64,000 bases of DNA from Prauserella cavernicola (GTDB lineage Bacteria; Actinomycetota; Actinomycetes; Mycobacteriales; Pseudonocardiaceae). The notes under the pieces were generated by a model. It searched no databases and was not told the DNA's origin. It saw nothing but the letters and a program-made list of their open reading frames with translations. Positions 16,850 through 25,505 of this stretch are shown here, one piece after another. How positions within the stretch are numbered: the stretch's first letter is position 1; each line of letters begins with the position of its first letter. The position numbers were made by a program, and so were the translations under genes. The stretch is taken from assembly GCF_016595675.1 (NCBI RefSeq), contig NZ_JAENJH010000002.1, forward strand, positions 868,001-932,000. Direction: 5' to 3'.

Positions 16850-17686
16850 CTACTTCGCTCCCGTCTCGATGGGCACGCCGACCAGCGAGCCGTACTCAGT
16901 CCACGAACCGTCGTAGTTCTTCACGTCGTCGAGGCCGATCAGCTCGTGCAGCGCGAACCACGTGTGGCTCGACCGCTCGCCGATGCGGCAGTACGCGATG
17001 GTCGACTTCGACGTGTCGAGGCCGGCCTCCCGGTACAGCTCGGTGAGCTCCTCGGCCGACTTGAAGGTGCCGTCCTCGTTGGCCGCCTTCGACCACGGCA
17101 CGTTCACCGCGCTCGGGATGTGGCCGCCACGCTGGGCCGCTTCCTGCGGCAGGTGCGCGGGCGCCAGCAGCTTGCCCGAGAACTCGTCGGGCGAGCGCAC
17201 GTCGACGAGGTTCTTGGTGTTGATGGCGTCGACGACCTCGTCGCGGAACGCGCGGAGCTGGAGGTCCTGCTCCTTGGCCTTGTAGCTGGTGCGCTCACGC
17301 TTGGTGTCGTCTGTGGTCAGCTCGCGGCCGTCGAGCTCCCACTTCTTGCGGCCACCGTCGAGGAGCTTGACGTTGTCGTGGCCGTAGAGCTTGAAGTACC
17401 AGTACGCGTACGCGGCGAACCAGTTGTTGTTGCCGCCGTAGAGGACCACGAGGTCGTCGTTGCCGATGCCCTTGTCCGACAGCAGGGCCTCGAAGCCGGC
17501 CTTGTCGACGAAGTCGCGCCGGACCTGGTCCTGCAGCTCGGTCTTCCAGTCGATCCTCACGGCGCCGCGGATGTGCCCGCCGTCGTAGGCGGTGGTGTCC
17601 TCGTCGACCTCGGCGAACACCACGCCGGAAGTGTTCAGGTTCTCCTCTGCCCACTGGGTAGTGACCAGGACGTCTTCACGGCTCAT
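16850..17686 (-). CDS. Thiosulfate sulfurtransferase (two-domain rhodanese)
   Basis: A 278-residue protein with two rhodanese domains, an inactive N-terminal one (about 5-135) and a catalytic one (about 145-275). The active-site loop is C233-RIGERS in IAYCRIGERSSHTW, the CRxGxR type of thiosulfate sulfurtransferases; Cys233 carries the persulfide. It transfers sulfur from thiosulfate to cyanide in vitro and to cellular thiol acceptors in vivo. It equals the mycobacterial CysA2/SseA type. Upstream, 46 bases away, is the DUF4395 membrane gene and before it the leader ORF, so expression is probably tied to cysteine or sulfur supply. Confidence 0.92.
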   Translation of the reverse strand: MSREDVLVTTQWAEENLNTSGVVFAEVDEDTTAYDGGHIRGAVRIDWKTELQDQVRRDFVDKAGFEALLSDKGIGNDDLVVLYGGNNNWFAAYAYWYFKLYGHDNVKLLDGGRKKWELDGRELTTDDTKRERTSYKAKEQDLQLRAFRDEVVDAINTKNLVDVRSPDEFSGKLLAPAHLPQEAAQRGGHIPSAVNVPWSKAANEDGTFKSAEELTELYREAGLDTSKSTIAYCRIGERSSHTWFALHELIGLDDVKNYDGSWTEYGSLVGVPIETGAK

Positions 17687-17732
17687 GGAGCGGCACTCAC
17701 TTTCTTGTACTCGTGGTTGGCGAAGGGATTTC

Positions 17733-18170
17733 TCAGGACGTGTGTTCGGTGCGCGGGGTGAACCGGCGCGCGAGCAGGTACACCTCGCAGCCGAGACAGA
17801 AGTTGAACGCCGCGTTGAGGAACGCGGCGAACAGGGCGAACGCCGTTGCGACGACGCCGAGCGCGGTCACCCCGCCCGCGTAGCCGAGGGTGCCCACCAG
17901 CGCGAACACGAACCCCACCGTCTGGGCGAAGCGCAGCGGAGCGGCGTCCTCTCGCTCGCTCGTCGGCGCGAGTCGCGGCGCCACCAGCGCGCGGTACAGC
18001 ACCGAGTAGGGCGCGGGCCGTAGCCCGATGAAGGCGCCGATGGCGAACACCACGGTCTGCGCGGCGAGCAGCGGCCACCAGCCGGTGACCAGCACCACGG
18101 CCAGCACGACCGTCGTGACGGCCGCGGCGAAGCGGGGGCCACGAGGGTCTACTGCGGGGCCTGCTGCCAT
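17733..18170 (-). CDS. DUF4395 membrane protein
   Basis: A 145-residue protein with about four membrane helices, ending in a conserved cysteine stretch (AFNFCLGCEVYLLARRF), the DUF4395 pattern. The ATG at 18170 follows AGGAGGTGAC, an almost ideal ribosome site, which excludes the longer frame from 18254. The same AGGAGGTGA holds the stop codon of the leader ORF, so translation of the leader must affect access to this site. DUF4395 genes are usually found with thioredoxin and rhodanese genes. A role in thiol or sulfur-compound handling at the membrane is inference. Confidence 0.85.
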   Translation of the reverse strand: MAAGPAVDPRGPRFAAAVTTVVLAVVLVTGWWPLLAAQTVVFAIGAFIGLRPAPYSVLYRALVAPRLAPTSEREDAAPLRFAQTVGFVFALVGTLGYAGGVTALGVVATAFALFAAFLNAAFNFCLGCEVYLLARRFTPRTEHTS

Positions 18171-18171
18171 G

Positions 18172-18297
18172 TCACCTCCTGTGTGCGGCTGGAACGTCGA
18201 ACCGGGGCGAACCGCTCGACGAACACAGGCTGCTACGCACGCGGCACAGATCAACTGCGCGGCGCTGCGTGAGGAGGTGGGTAGGCAGCCTGTCCAC
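18172..18297 (-). CDS. Leader ORF upstream of sulfur genes
   Basis: A 42-codon frame (41 residues) from GTG 18297. It encodes MDRLPTHLLTQRRAVDLCRV and continues RSSLCSSSGS. The LTQRRAVDLCRV..SSLC core matches the pattern I recall for short actinobacterial leader peptides before sulfur-assimilation genes, in which ribosome stalling at Cys codons reports cysteine shortage. The TGA lies within AGGAGGTGA, the ribosome site of the DUF4395 gene, one base before its ATG. Two Cys codons (TGC, TGT) occur. It is distinct from the frame of the downstream gene. Function as a cysteine-responsive attenuator is inference from position and pattern. Confidence 0.7.
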   Translation of the reverse strand: MDRLPTHLLTQRRAVDLCRVRSSLCSSSGSPRFDVPAAHRR

Positions 18298-18323
18298 GGC
18301 GCTCACAGTACCTACCCTCCCTG

Positions 18324-18773
18324 TCAGTGGGAACCGCGTTCAACCTCTGGGACGAGGTGCGGGCCGAGCGCGGCGAGCAGGTCAGGGCCCTTCGGTACCC
18401 CGCCGACCCGCAATATTTCACGGCCCTCGGAGGTGTAGGCCACGGTCGTCGGCGTGCGCAGCACCCCGAGCTCCTGCGCGACGTGCGGGCGGTCGGTGAC
18501 GTCGAGGTCCACATGGTGCAGACCCTCGGTGCGTTCCGCCAGATGGGACAGCAGGGCGCGCGTCTGCCTGCACGGGGCGCAGAACGTGGTGGAGATCTGC
18601 ACCAGCGTCACGGCGGAGCCGGGCGCGAGGGCCGCCGTGACCGGCTCGGGCAGCTCGGCGCTCTCGCCCGCGGGCTCGGCGGTGGTGCGGATGCGGCCGT
18701 TGCGGCGGTGGAGCAGCGCGCCGACCAGCAGGCCGGCCACGAGCGTGCCCACCACCACCCACAACCCCGTCAC
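18324..18773 (-). CDS. Membrane-anchored thioredoxin-like protein
   Basis: A 149-residue protein. An N-terminal membrane helix (about 3-20) is followed by a thioredoxin fold with the redox motif CAPC in TFCAPCRQTRALL near residue 64, and the cis-Pro segment LGVLRTPTTVAYTSEG. The motif is CxPC rather than the classic CGPC. It matches the gene called thiX in mycobacteria. It lies between the LmeA-like gene (29 bases upstream) and the sulfur leader/DUF4395 genes on the same strand, so it probably supplies reducing power to sulfur transfer or envelope thiols. Confidence 0.86.
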   Translation of the reverse strand: MTGLWVVVGTLVAGLLVGALLHRRNGRIRTTAEPAGESAELPEPVTAALAPGSAVTLVQISTTFCAPCRQTRALLSHLAERTEGLHHVDLDVTDRPHVAQELGVLRTPTTVAYTSEGREILRVGGVPKGPDLLAALGPHLVPEVERGSH

Positions 18774-18802
18774 CGGCTCGTCTCCCTGGTCCCGCGCGGG
18801 GG

Positions 18803-19699
18803 CTACCGCCCCGACTGTCCCGTCACTCCGGCGAACGCCACGTCCTTCGCCTCGCCACTGATCGTGAGCGAGCCCGGCTCCACCTTGACCGCCGTCGGCG
18901 TGACGGTGAAGGGCAGATCGCCGGTGTTGATGTCCGCCTCGAAGTTCGGCAGCAGCCTCTGCTGCACCTCAGGCGGAACGACGGTGGTCTCCTGGTCATT
19001 CCCGAACTGCAGGCGGTGCGGGGTGATGCGGATCGAGGTGCCGTCGAGCTCGATCATGGCGAAGGCGAAGATCTCGATCTCCTGGCCTGCGATGTCGACC
19101 TTGCCGGACAGGCGCACGCCGGCCGTGGAGTCCTGGTCGTCCTCCCGCTGCGACTCGGCGGCGCTATCGCCGGTGTCGTCGCCGGCCTGGGAGTCGTCGT
19201 TGCCCTCGCCGTTGCGGACATAGGCCTCGGTGGACGGCTCGATGCTCAGGTCCTTGATGTTGTCCAGCGGCGAGACCTTGCCGATGTCGCTGGCCTTCAG
19301 CGTGATCTGGCCCTCGAGGTCGCCGATGGTGATGTTGTCGGTGTTGCCGGAGGTCAGGTCCGACAGCGGCGCCGTGACCTCGCGCAGTTCGGCCCTGATC
19401 CCGACGTCGTTGAGCATGTCGCCCACCGGCACGCCGTCCGCGGAGACCGTGATGTGGTCGTACTCGCCGCCGAGCGCCTGCGTGGTGAACGGAAAGCCGT
19501 GAATCGTTACGTTCGGGTCCTCGGTGAGCCCCAGCTGCTCGCGCGCCTTCTGCGACACCGTGTGCTCCGCGAATGCCGCGGCGCCGAAGTCGGCGGCGAC
19601 CAGCAGGCCGACCAGCACGACGAGCACCACGATGATCTTGCGGGCCCTGCGGCCTCCGCGCTTGCGAGGCGGGTGGGATTGCTGGGTCACAGCACTCAC
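18803..19699 (-). CDS. LmeA-like (DUF2993) exported lipid-binding protein
   Basis: A 298-residue protein. A basic N-terminus ([11 protein letters not shown]) precedes one hydrophobic segment (about 23-45), then an exported DUF2993 region with [15 protein letters not shown] and [14 protein letters not shown]-type repeats. In mycobacteria the equivalent protein, LmeA, binds phospholipid and supports lipomannan maturation in the periplasm. A low-complexity acidic insert (about 165-190, rich in D, E, S and G) interrupts the domain. It is divergent from glnR across about 170 bases and is followed by the thioredoxin gene. Confidence 0.8.
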   Translation of the reverse strand: MSAVTQQSHPPRKRGGRRARKIIVVLVVLVGLLVAADFGAAAFAEHTVSQKAREQLGLTEDPNVTIHGFPFTTQALGGEYDHITVSADGVPVGDMLNDVGIRAELREVTAPLSDLTSGNTDNITIGDLEGQITLKASDIGKVSPLDNIKDLSIEPSTEAYVRNGEGNDDSQAGDDTGDSAAESQREDDQDSTAGVRLSGKVDIAGQEIEIFAFAMIELDGTSIRITPHRLQFGNDQETTVVPPEVQQRLLPNFEADINTGDLPFTVTPTAVKVEPGSLTISGEAKDVAFAGVTGQSGR

Positions 19700-19872
19700 A
19701 TTCGGTTCCGTTCTGTTACAGCAGCATTTCGCGGTCGTTTCCGGGTCGCTTCAAGCCCGCGACCTCGTGTGATGCCGACTTCACGAGTAGGGACACCACA
19801 GATTTCACCGGTTATTCTCAACTAAGACCGGCCCGGGCCGTGCCCGAGGCGATCAATTTTGAGGCGGTGGCG

Positions 19873-20622
19873 ATGAGCCTGGACTTACTGGTACTCACTG
19901 CGGAATCCGATGCCACCTCAGTGCTGCCCGCTCTCGATCTGCTCCCGCACACCGTACGCGTTCGCGCACCCGAGGTCACCGCGCTGCTCGACGCCGGACA
20001 CCGTGACGTGATCCTGCTCGACGCGCGCAGCGACCTCGCGTCCGCGAAGAGCCTCTGCAGGCTCCTCAAGGGCGCCGGTGACGAGGACGCCACGACCCCG
20101 GTGATCGCCGTGGTCGGCGAAGGTGGCCTGGTGGCGGTGAGTGCCGAGTGGCGCACCGATGACATTCTCCTGCCGACGGCGGGTCCCGCCGAGGTGGACG
20201 CCCGGCTGCGGCTGGCCACCACCAGGGACGGCGCGACGAGCCATGTCGACGCCGAACTGCGGGTCGGTGACCTCGTCATCGACGAGGCCACCTACACGGC
20301 GCGGCTGCGGCGGCGCACCCTCGAGCTCACCTACAAGGAGTTCGAGCTGCTCAAGTACCTCGCGCAGCACGCGGGCCGGGTGTTCACCCGCGCCCAGCTG
20401 TTGCAGGAGGTCTGGGGCTACGACTTCTTCGGCGGCACCCGCACGGTCGACGTGCACGTCAGGCGGCTGCGCGCGAAGCTCGGCCCCGAGCACGAGCAGA
20501 TGATCGGCACCGTGCGCAACGTCGGCTACAAGTTCGAACGGCCTTCCAAGCCGGGCTCTGTAAAGGGCGCGGTGCCGGTGGTGCCGGAGTCCTTCGAGGT
20601 GACGGAGTTCTCCAACCGCTGA
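19873..20622 (+). CDS. glnR: GlnR-type OmpR-family nitrogen regulator
   Basis: A 249-residue response-regulator-like protein. ATG 19873 was chosen ([12 protein letters not shown], ribosome site GAGGCGGTGG); an upstream GTG at 19840 is less likely. The receiver domain (1-120) is atypical, with Asp in [11 protein letters not shown] but without the full acidic pocket. The C-terminal winged helix (about 135-230) has [22 protein letters not shown] and [14 protein letters not shown]. This is the plan of GlnR, the global nitrogen regulator of actinomycetes, which works without a dedicated kinase. Its place before mshD agrees with the mycobacterial order. A tail of 25 residues extends beyond the DNA-binding domain. 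Confidence 0.85.
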   Translation: MSLDLLVLTAESDATSVLPALDLLPHTVRVRAPEVTALLDAGHRDVILLDARSDLASAKSLCRLLKGAGDEDATTPVIAVVGEGGLVAVSAEWRTDDILLPTAGPAEVDARLRLATTRDGATSHVDAELRVGDLVIDEATYTARLRRRTLELTYKEFELLKYLAQHAGRVFTRAQLLQEVWGYDFFGGTRTVDVHVRRLRAKLGPEHEQMIGTVRNVGYKFERPSKPGSVKGAVPVVPESFEVTEFSNR

Positions 20623-20649
20623 CCCGACCGCCGCGGTTAGTCTCGACTC

Positions 20650-21558
20650 ATGCTCGAGACAGCGTGGGTGAACGACCTCGACGACGCGCGTACCGACTCG
20701 GTGCGCGCGTTGTTGCTTGCGGCACGCGCCGCCGACGGCAGGCCGGAGATCGAGCGGGACGGGCCGCTGCCGGGTGAGTTCGCCGGCGGCAGGTTCCTGC
20801 TCGGCCACGACGGCGGCGAGCTGGTGGGCGTGGCGCACCTCGACACCGGGGGCGACTCGTTCGGCAGGCAGGTCGCCGAGCTGATCGTCCACCCCGAGCA
20901 CCGCGGCAAGGGCCACGGCGCGGCGCTGGCGCGCGAGCTCGCGGCGCAGGTGCCCGACCAGCTCCGCGTGTGGGCGCACGGCGATCACCCCGCGGCCGCG
21001 CGGCTGGCCACGCGACTCGGCTTCGAGCGCGTCCGCGAGCTGCTCGTGATGCACGTGCGGGTCGCCGACGCCGACTGGCCGGAGCCGACCCCCGCCGAGG
21101 GGCTCACGCTGCGCACGTTCCGCCCCGGCCACGACGAGCAGGCGGTGATCGACGTCAACGCCCGCGCCTTCGACTGGCACCCCGAGCAGGGCGCGCTGAC
21201 CGTCGACGACCTGCGCCGCACCGAGTCCGAGAGCTGGTTCGACCCCGAGGGCTTCTTCCTCGCCGAGAACGCCGACGGCACTGTCGTCGGCTTCCACTGG
21301 ACCAAGGTGCACCCGGCCAACCCCGAGCGCTTCGGCGGCGAAGAAGTGGGCGAGGTCTACGTCGTCGGCGTCGACCCCGGCGCGCAGGGCGGTGGGCTCG
21401 GCAGGGCGCTGACGCTCGCGGGCCTTCGTCACCTCGCACAACGCGGGCTGGGTCAGGTGATCCTGTACGTCGAGGGCGACAACGCGCCCGCCGTCGCGGT
21501 GTATCAGCGCCTCGGTTTCGTGCGTCACGAAACGGACGTCCAGTACGCCCGTCCGTGA
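20650..21558 (+). CDS. mshD: Mycothiol synthase
   Basis: A 302-residue enzyme with two GNAT domains. The N-terminal one has an acetyl-CoA loop VHPEHRGKGHGAALA near residue 84 and the C-terminal one VDPGAQGGGLGRALTLAG near 244, followed by LYVEGDNAPAVAVYQRLGF. MshD acetylates Cys-GlcN-Ins with acetyl-CoA, the last step of mycothiol synthesis; the C-terminal domain is the active one. Mycothiol is restricted to actinobacteria, which supports the taxonomic call. It lies 27 bases after glnR and may be co-transcribed with it. Confidence 0.93.
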   Translation: MLETAWVNDLDDARTDSVRALLLAARAADGRPEIERDGPLPGEFAGGRFLLGHDGGELVGVAHLDTGGDSFGRQVAELIVHPEHRGKGHGAALARELAAQVPDQLRVWAHGDHPAAARLATRLGFERVRELLVMHVRVADADWPEPTPAEGLTLRTFRPGHDEQAVIDVNARAFDWHPEQGALTVDDLRRTESESWFDPEGFFLAENADGTVVGFHWTKVHPANPERFGGEEVGEVYVVGVDPGAQGGGLGRALTLAGLRHLAQRGLGQVILYVEGDNAPAVAVYQRLGFVRHETDVQYARP

Positions 21559-21579
21559 TACGTTGCCGCCGCCAGTCGT

Positions 21580-21750
21580 ACTCACGAACGACGTGAGTCA
21601 GGAAATCCGGTGAGAGTCCGGAACTGACGCGCAGCGGTGAGGGTGACGGGCGGGACACGATGCCACTGGAGCGACGCTTCCGGGAAGGCGTTTCCGTCCG
21701 GACGATCCCGAGTCCGAAGACCTGCTGGCACCCCGGCGTGAGCCGGGAGT
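21580..21750 (+). promoter_or_regulatory. Cobalamin riboswitch
   Basis: The element has AGTCAGGAAATCCGGTGAGA followed by GTCCGGAAC, then TGACGCGCAGCGGTGAGGGTGACGG in the place of the conserved CCCGC..ACTGT.A core, and ends with GAGTCCGAAGACCTGCTGGCA, a B12-box-like segment. This order and spacing fit the adenosylcobalamin riboswitch. A GC-rich hairpin (CCCGGC-GTGA-GCCGGG) follows about 45 bases before the binding-protein start and could be the switching part. It controls the three ABC transporter genes downstream, repressing them when cobalamin is plentiful. Boundaries are approximate. Confidence 0.85.
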
Positions 21751-21800
21751 CGCTGTCCGGTTCGGGCTCCGCGCATGGGCCCTCGACGCAGAGGAACGCT

Positions 21801-22832
21801 GTGGCCTTCCCGCTCCGCCGTCTCGCCCTTCCGCTTTCGCTGGCCCTGCTGGTCCCGCTCGCCGCGTGCGGTGGCACCGGTGGCACCGGCGACGACGACC
21901 GGGCCGCTCCCGGCTACCCGCGCACCGTGGACAACTGCGGGGTGCGCACCACCGTCGAGGCGCCGCCGCAGAAGGTCGTGTCGCTGAACCAGGGCACCAC
22001 GGAGATCCTGCTGTCGCTGGGGCTGGCCGACCGGATCGTCGGCACCGCGACGTGGACCGACCCGCTGCCCGACGACCTCGCGGCCGCCAACGAGGGCGTC
22101 CCGAGGCTGGCCGACAACATGCCGTCGTTCGAGTCGGTGCTGAGCACCGAACCCGACTTCGTCACCGCGTCCTTCGTGGCGACCCTCGGCAAGGGCGGCG
22201 TAGCCACACGCGACCAGTTCTCCGAGCTCGGCGTGCCCAGCTATCTGTCCCCTTCGGACTGCACGAAGAACAACGAGGGCGCAGGCGACGGGCGCAGGGA
22301 CACGACACTGACGATGGACACGATCTACACCGAGGTGCGTGAGCTGGCCACGCTCTTCGACGTGGAGGAGCGCGGCGAGCGTCTGGTGTCGGAGCTGCGC
22401 GGCAGGCTCGAACGGGCGACCGACGGCCTCGATGCCTCGGGAGTCACGCTGCTCTACTGGTTCGCCAACTCGGAGGCGCCCTACCTCGCAGGCTGCTGCG
22501 GCGCCCCTGGCGTGATGACGAAGGCGGTCGGCGGCGAGAACGTCTTCGACGACACCCGCGACGAGTGGCCGCAGATCAACTGGGAGACGGTGGCCGAACG
22601 CGATCCCGACGTGCTCGTGATCGGTGACCTGACCCGGAAGTCGCAGACGGCGGAGACCGCCGCGAAGAAGATCGAGTTCCTGGAGTCGCACCCGGTGACC
22701 CGCAACCTGAAGGCCGTGCGGGACAAGCGCTACGTGCTGCTCAGCGGGCAGGCGCTGAACCCGTCGATCCGCACGGTCGCCGGTGTCGAGGAGCTGGCCG
22801 CGAAGCTGCGCGAGTTCGGGCTCGCCGGGTGA
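21801..22832 (+). CDS. btuF: Cobalamin ABC transporter, substrate-binding lipoprotein
   Basis: A 343-residue lipoprotein. GTG 21801 was chosen: GAGGA precedes it and the protein then opens with a signal peptide ending LAAC (Cys23 lipidated). The earlier ATG at 21660 lies inside the riboswitch. The mature part has VVSLNQGTTEILLSLGLADRIVG, the start of a periplasmic-binding domain of the BtuF/FepB class, and YLAGCCGAPGVMTKAVGGENVF. Sequence alone does not separate cobalamin from siderophore binding; the riboswitch in front argues for cobalamin or cobinamide. It overlaps the permease start as GTGA. Confidence 0.85.
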   Translation: MAFPLRRLALPLSLALLVPLAACGGTGGTGDDDRAAPGYPRTVDNCGVRTTVEAPPQKVVSLNQGTTEILLSLGLADRIVGTATWTDPLPDDLAAANEGVPRLADNMPSFESVLSTEPDFVTASFVATLGKGGVATRDQFSELGVPSYLSPSDCTKNNEGAGDGRRDTTLTMDTIYTEVRELATLFDVEERGERLVSELRGRLERATDGLDASGVTLLYWFANSEAPYLAGCCGAPGVMTKAVGGENVFDDTRDEWPQINWETVAERDPDVLVIGDLTRKSQTAETAAKKIEFLESHPVTRNLKAVRDKRYVLLSGQALNPSIRTVAGVEELAAKLREFGLAG

Positions 22833-23863
22833 GTCTCGCGCAGCTGACGCGGCGCTCGCGGCTGCCGCTGGTGCTGCTCGGCGGGGTGGTGGCGCTGGCG
22901 CTGTCGATCGCGCTCGCCATCACCTTCGGCCCCGCGAACATCGAGGTCGGCGAGGTCTGGTCCGCGGTGGTCGCCCGGCTCGGCATCGGCGAGTCGGGGT
23001 TGTCGGCCATCCGCGACGGCATCGTGTGGAACCTGCGCCTGCCGAGGACGCTGCTGGCCGCCGTGTGCGGCGCCGGGCTCGCGGTGTGCGGCGCGATCAT
23101 GCAGTCGCTGCTGCGCAACCCACTGGCCGATCCGTTCGTGCTCGGGGTGTCCTCGGGCGCCTCGACGGGTGCGGTGCTGGTGGTGGTGCTCGGCGCGGGC
23201 GGTGGTGTGGTGTCGATGTCGGCGGGCGCGTTCCTCGGCGCGGTGGCCTCGTTCGCGTTCGTGCTGCTGCTCAGCCACACGCTCGGCGGCACCACCGACC
23301 GCGTGGTGCTCTCCGGGGTCGCGGTGATGCAGCTGTTCTCGGCGCTGACGTCGTTCGTCGTGCTGACCTCCGGCGACGCCGAGACCACGCGCGGAGTGTT
23401 GTTCTGGCTGCTGGGCTCGCTCAGCAACGCGAGCTGGGCCGAGGTGGGCACGTGCTTCGCGGTGCTCGCCGCGACGTTGCTGGTGTGCGCCGGGTACGCG
23501 CGCTCGCTCGACGCGTTCGCGTTCGGCGAGGACGCGGCCGCAACGCTCGGCGTCTCGGTGGCCCGTACGCGCCTGGTGCTGTTGTGCGTGACCGCGCTGC
23601 TGACGGCGGTACTGGTGAGCTCGGCAGGCGCGATCGGGTTCGTCGGACTCGTGCTGCCGCACGCCGCCCGCGCGCTGGCCGGCCCGAACCACGCGCGGCT
23701 GCTGCCGGTGACCGCGCTCGCGGGCGCGGTGTTCCTGGTGTGGGTCGACACGCTCGCCAGGACAGTGCTCGACCCGCAGGAAGTGCCGGTGGGTGTGGTG
23801 ACCGCACTCATCGGTGTGCCCGCGTTCGTGCTCATCCTCTACCGCGCGCGAGGTGCCCGATGA
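22829..23863 (+). CDS. btuC: Cobalamin ABC transporter, permease
   Basis: A 344-residue membrane protein of the BtuC/FecCD family with about ten helices. Family motifs include WNLRLPRTLLAAVCGAGLAVCGAIMQSLLRNPLADPFVLGVSSGAS (residues about 69-114) and GAIGFVGLVLPHAARALAGPNH near 270. It forms the dimeric channel for the BtuF ligand. It starts with GTG inside the btuF stop codon and ends inside the btuD start, so all three genes are coupled. Confidence 0.91.
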   Translation: MSLAQLTRRSRLPLVLLGGVVALALSIALAITFGPANIEVGEVWSAVVARLGIGESGLSAIRDGIVWNLRLPRTLLAAVCGAGLAVCGAIMQSLLRNPLADPFVLGVSSGASTGAVLVVVLGAGGGVVSMSAGAFLGAVASFAFVLLLSHTLGGTTDRVVLSGVAVMQLFSALTSFVVLTSGDAETTRGVLFWLLGSLSNASWAEVGTCFAVLAATLLVCAGYARSLDAFAFGEDAAATLGVSVARTRLVLLCVTALLTAVLVSSAGAIGFVGLVLPHAARALAGPNHARLLPVTALAGAVFLVWVDTLARTVLDPQEVPVGVVTALIGVPAFVLILYRARGAR

Positions 23864-24663
23864 CCGCCGACGGCATCGCCGCCGAGCGCGTCACGCGCTC
23901 GCTCGGCGGCCGGATCGTGCTCGACGACGTCAGCATCGCGCCGGAGGCAGGGGCCACGGTGGGCCTGCTCGGGCCCAACGGTTCGGGAAAGTCGACGCTG
24001 CTGCGGCTGCTGGCAGGCGTGCTGGCCCCCACCACGGGTGTGGTGACACTGGACGGCGAGCGGCTCGACGACGTCGGCCGACGTTCGCTCGCGCGCCGCA
24101 TCGCCGTGGTGGAACAGCACACCGACACCCAGGTGCCGCTCACCGTGCTGGACGTGGTGCGGCTGGGCCGGATCCCGCACCGCCGCACCTGGCTGCCCTC
24201 CTCGGCCGAGGACGACGACGCGGTCGGCGCCGCGCTCGAACACGCCGGGCTGACGGACAAAGTGGACAGACGATGGCAGACGCTGTCGGGAGGCGAACGG
24301 CAGCGGGTGCAGATCGCCCGCGCGCTGGCGCAGCAGCCGCGGGAGTTGCTGCTGGACGAACCGACCAACCACCTCGACATCCAGCACCAGTTCGACCTGC
24401 TGAACCTGCTGGTGGGGCTCCCGCTCACCACCGTGGTGGCGCTGCACGACCTGAACCTGGCCGCCATGTACTGCGACCGGCTGGTGGTGCTCCAGAGCGG
24501 GAAGGTGGTGGCGGCGGGCCGCCCCGAAGAGGTGCTCACCGAGGAGCTCATCGAGCGGGTCTACGGCGTGCGTGCCGTCGTGACCCTGGAACCGGAGGGA
24601 CATCCCCACGTCCGGTTCGTGCGCGCGGGCAGACCCGCGCGCAGCGCGCTTCGGGCGGAGTGA
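23860..24663 (+). CDS. btuD: Cobalamin ABC transporter, ATPase
   Basis: A 267-residue ABC ATPase. Walker A GPNGSGKST near residue 38, signature LSGGERQRVQIARALA near 141, Walker B ELLLDEPTNHLD near 160 and switch His in VVALHDLNLA near 195. It powers import through BtuC. The ATG overlaps the btuC stop (ATGA). The C-terminal codons form the left arm of a hairpin that ends the operon. It is convergent with pstB. Confidence 0.91.
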   Translation: MTADGIAAERVTRSLGGRIVLDDVSIAPEAGATVGLLGPNGSGKSTLLRLLAGVLAPTTGVVTLDGERLDDVGRRSLARRIAVVEQHTDTQVPLTVLDVVRLGRIPHRRTWLPSSAEDDDAVGAALEHAGLTDKVDRRWQTLSGGERQRVQIARALAQQPRELLLDEPTNHLDIQHQFDLLNLLVGLPLTTVVALHDLNLAAMYCDRLVVLQSGKVVAAGRPEEVLTEELIERVYGVRAVVTLEPEGHPHVRFVRAGRPARSALRAE

Positions 24664-24683
24664 CGAGCACCCCGCCCGAAGCG
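24647..24683. terminator. Hairpin between btuD and pstB
   Basis: A 12-bp perfect stem, CGCTTCGGGCGG at 24647-24658 with 24672-24683, spans the last codons and stop of btuD and the gap before the pstB stop codon. It can terminate both convergent operons. Confidence 0.75.
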
Positions 24684-24687
24684 GCGA

Positions 24688-25467
24688 TCAGCCGAAGCGG
24701 CCGGAGATGTAGTCCTCCGTGGCCTTCTTGCTGGGTGTGGAGAAGATCTTGGTCGTCTCGTCGATCTCCACCAGCTCGCCGGGCTGGCCGACGCCACGCA
24801 GGTTGAAGAACCCCGTCATGTCGCTGACGCGGGCGGCCTGCTGCATGTTGTGGGTGACGATGACGATCGTGTACTTCTCCTTGAGCTCCAGCATCAGGTC
24901 CTCGATGGCCTGCGTGGAGATCGGGTCCAGCGCCGAGCACGGCTCGTCCATCAGCAGCACGTCCGGCTGCACGGCGATGGCCCGCGCGATGCAGAGCCGC
25001 TGCTGCTGCCCGCCGGAGAGGCCGGAACCGGGCTTCGGCAGCCGGTCCTTGACCTCTTCCCACAGGTTGGCCGCGCTCAGCGCACGCTCCACGACCTCGT
25101 CCATCTCGGCCTTGCGGAGGCGCTTGTTGTTGAGCTTGAGCCCGGCGGCCACGTTGTCGTAGATGGACATGGTGGGGAACGGGTTGGGGCGCTGGAACAC
25201 CATCCCGATCTGCCTGCGGACGTTGACCGGGTCCACGGCCGCGCCGTAGAGGTCGTCGTCGTCCATGAAGATCTTGCCGTCGACCCTGGCGTTGGGCACC
25301 AGCTCGTGCATCCGGTTGAGCGTGCGCAGGAACGTCGACTTGCCGCAACCGGAAGGGCCGATCAGCGCGGTGACCGACCGTGGCTGGATCGTCATCGACA
25401 CGCCCTGCACGGCGAGGAACTTGTCGTAGTAGATGTCGAGATCCTTGACCTCGATGCGCTTTGCCAC
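24688..25467 (-). CDS. pstB: Phosphate ABC transporter, ATPase PstB
   Basis: A 259-residue ATPase. Walker [10 protein letters not shown] near residue 37, signature [16 protein letters not shown] near 147, Walker [14 protein letters not shown] near 168 and switch His in VTHNMQQA near 200. The length and the [22 protein letters not shown] and AGLKLN motifs are those of PstB. It drives phosphate import through PstCA in the membrane. It is last in the pstSCAB operon, 38 bases after pstA, and is induced by phosphate starvation if the PHO box upstream of pstS works. Confidence 0.95.
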   Translation of the reverse strand: MAKRIEVKDLDIYYDKFLAVQGVSMTIQPRSVTALIGPSGCGKSTFLRTLNRMHELVPNARVDGKIFMDDDDLYGAAVDPVNVRRQIGMVFQRPNPFPTMSIYDNVAAGLKLNNKRLRKAEMDEVVERALSAANLWEEVKDRLPKPGSGLSGGQQQRLCIARAIAVQPDVLLMDEPCSALDPISTQAIEDLMLELKEKYTIVIVTHNMQQAARVSDMTGFFNLRGVGQPGELVEIDETTKIFSTPSKKATEDYISGRFG

Positions 25468-25505
25468 AGTGCCTTCCTAGTCTTCCTGGTCTTCTCGGAC
25501 GCCGC

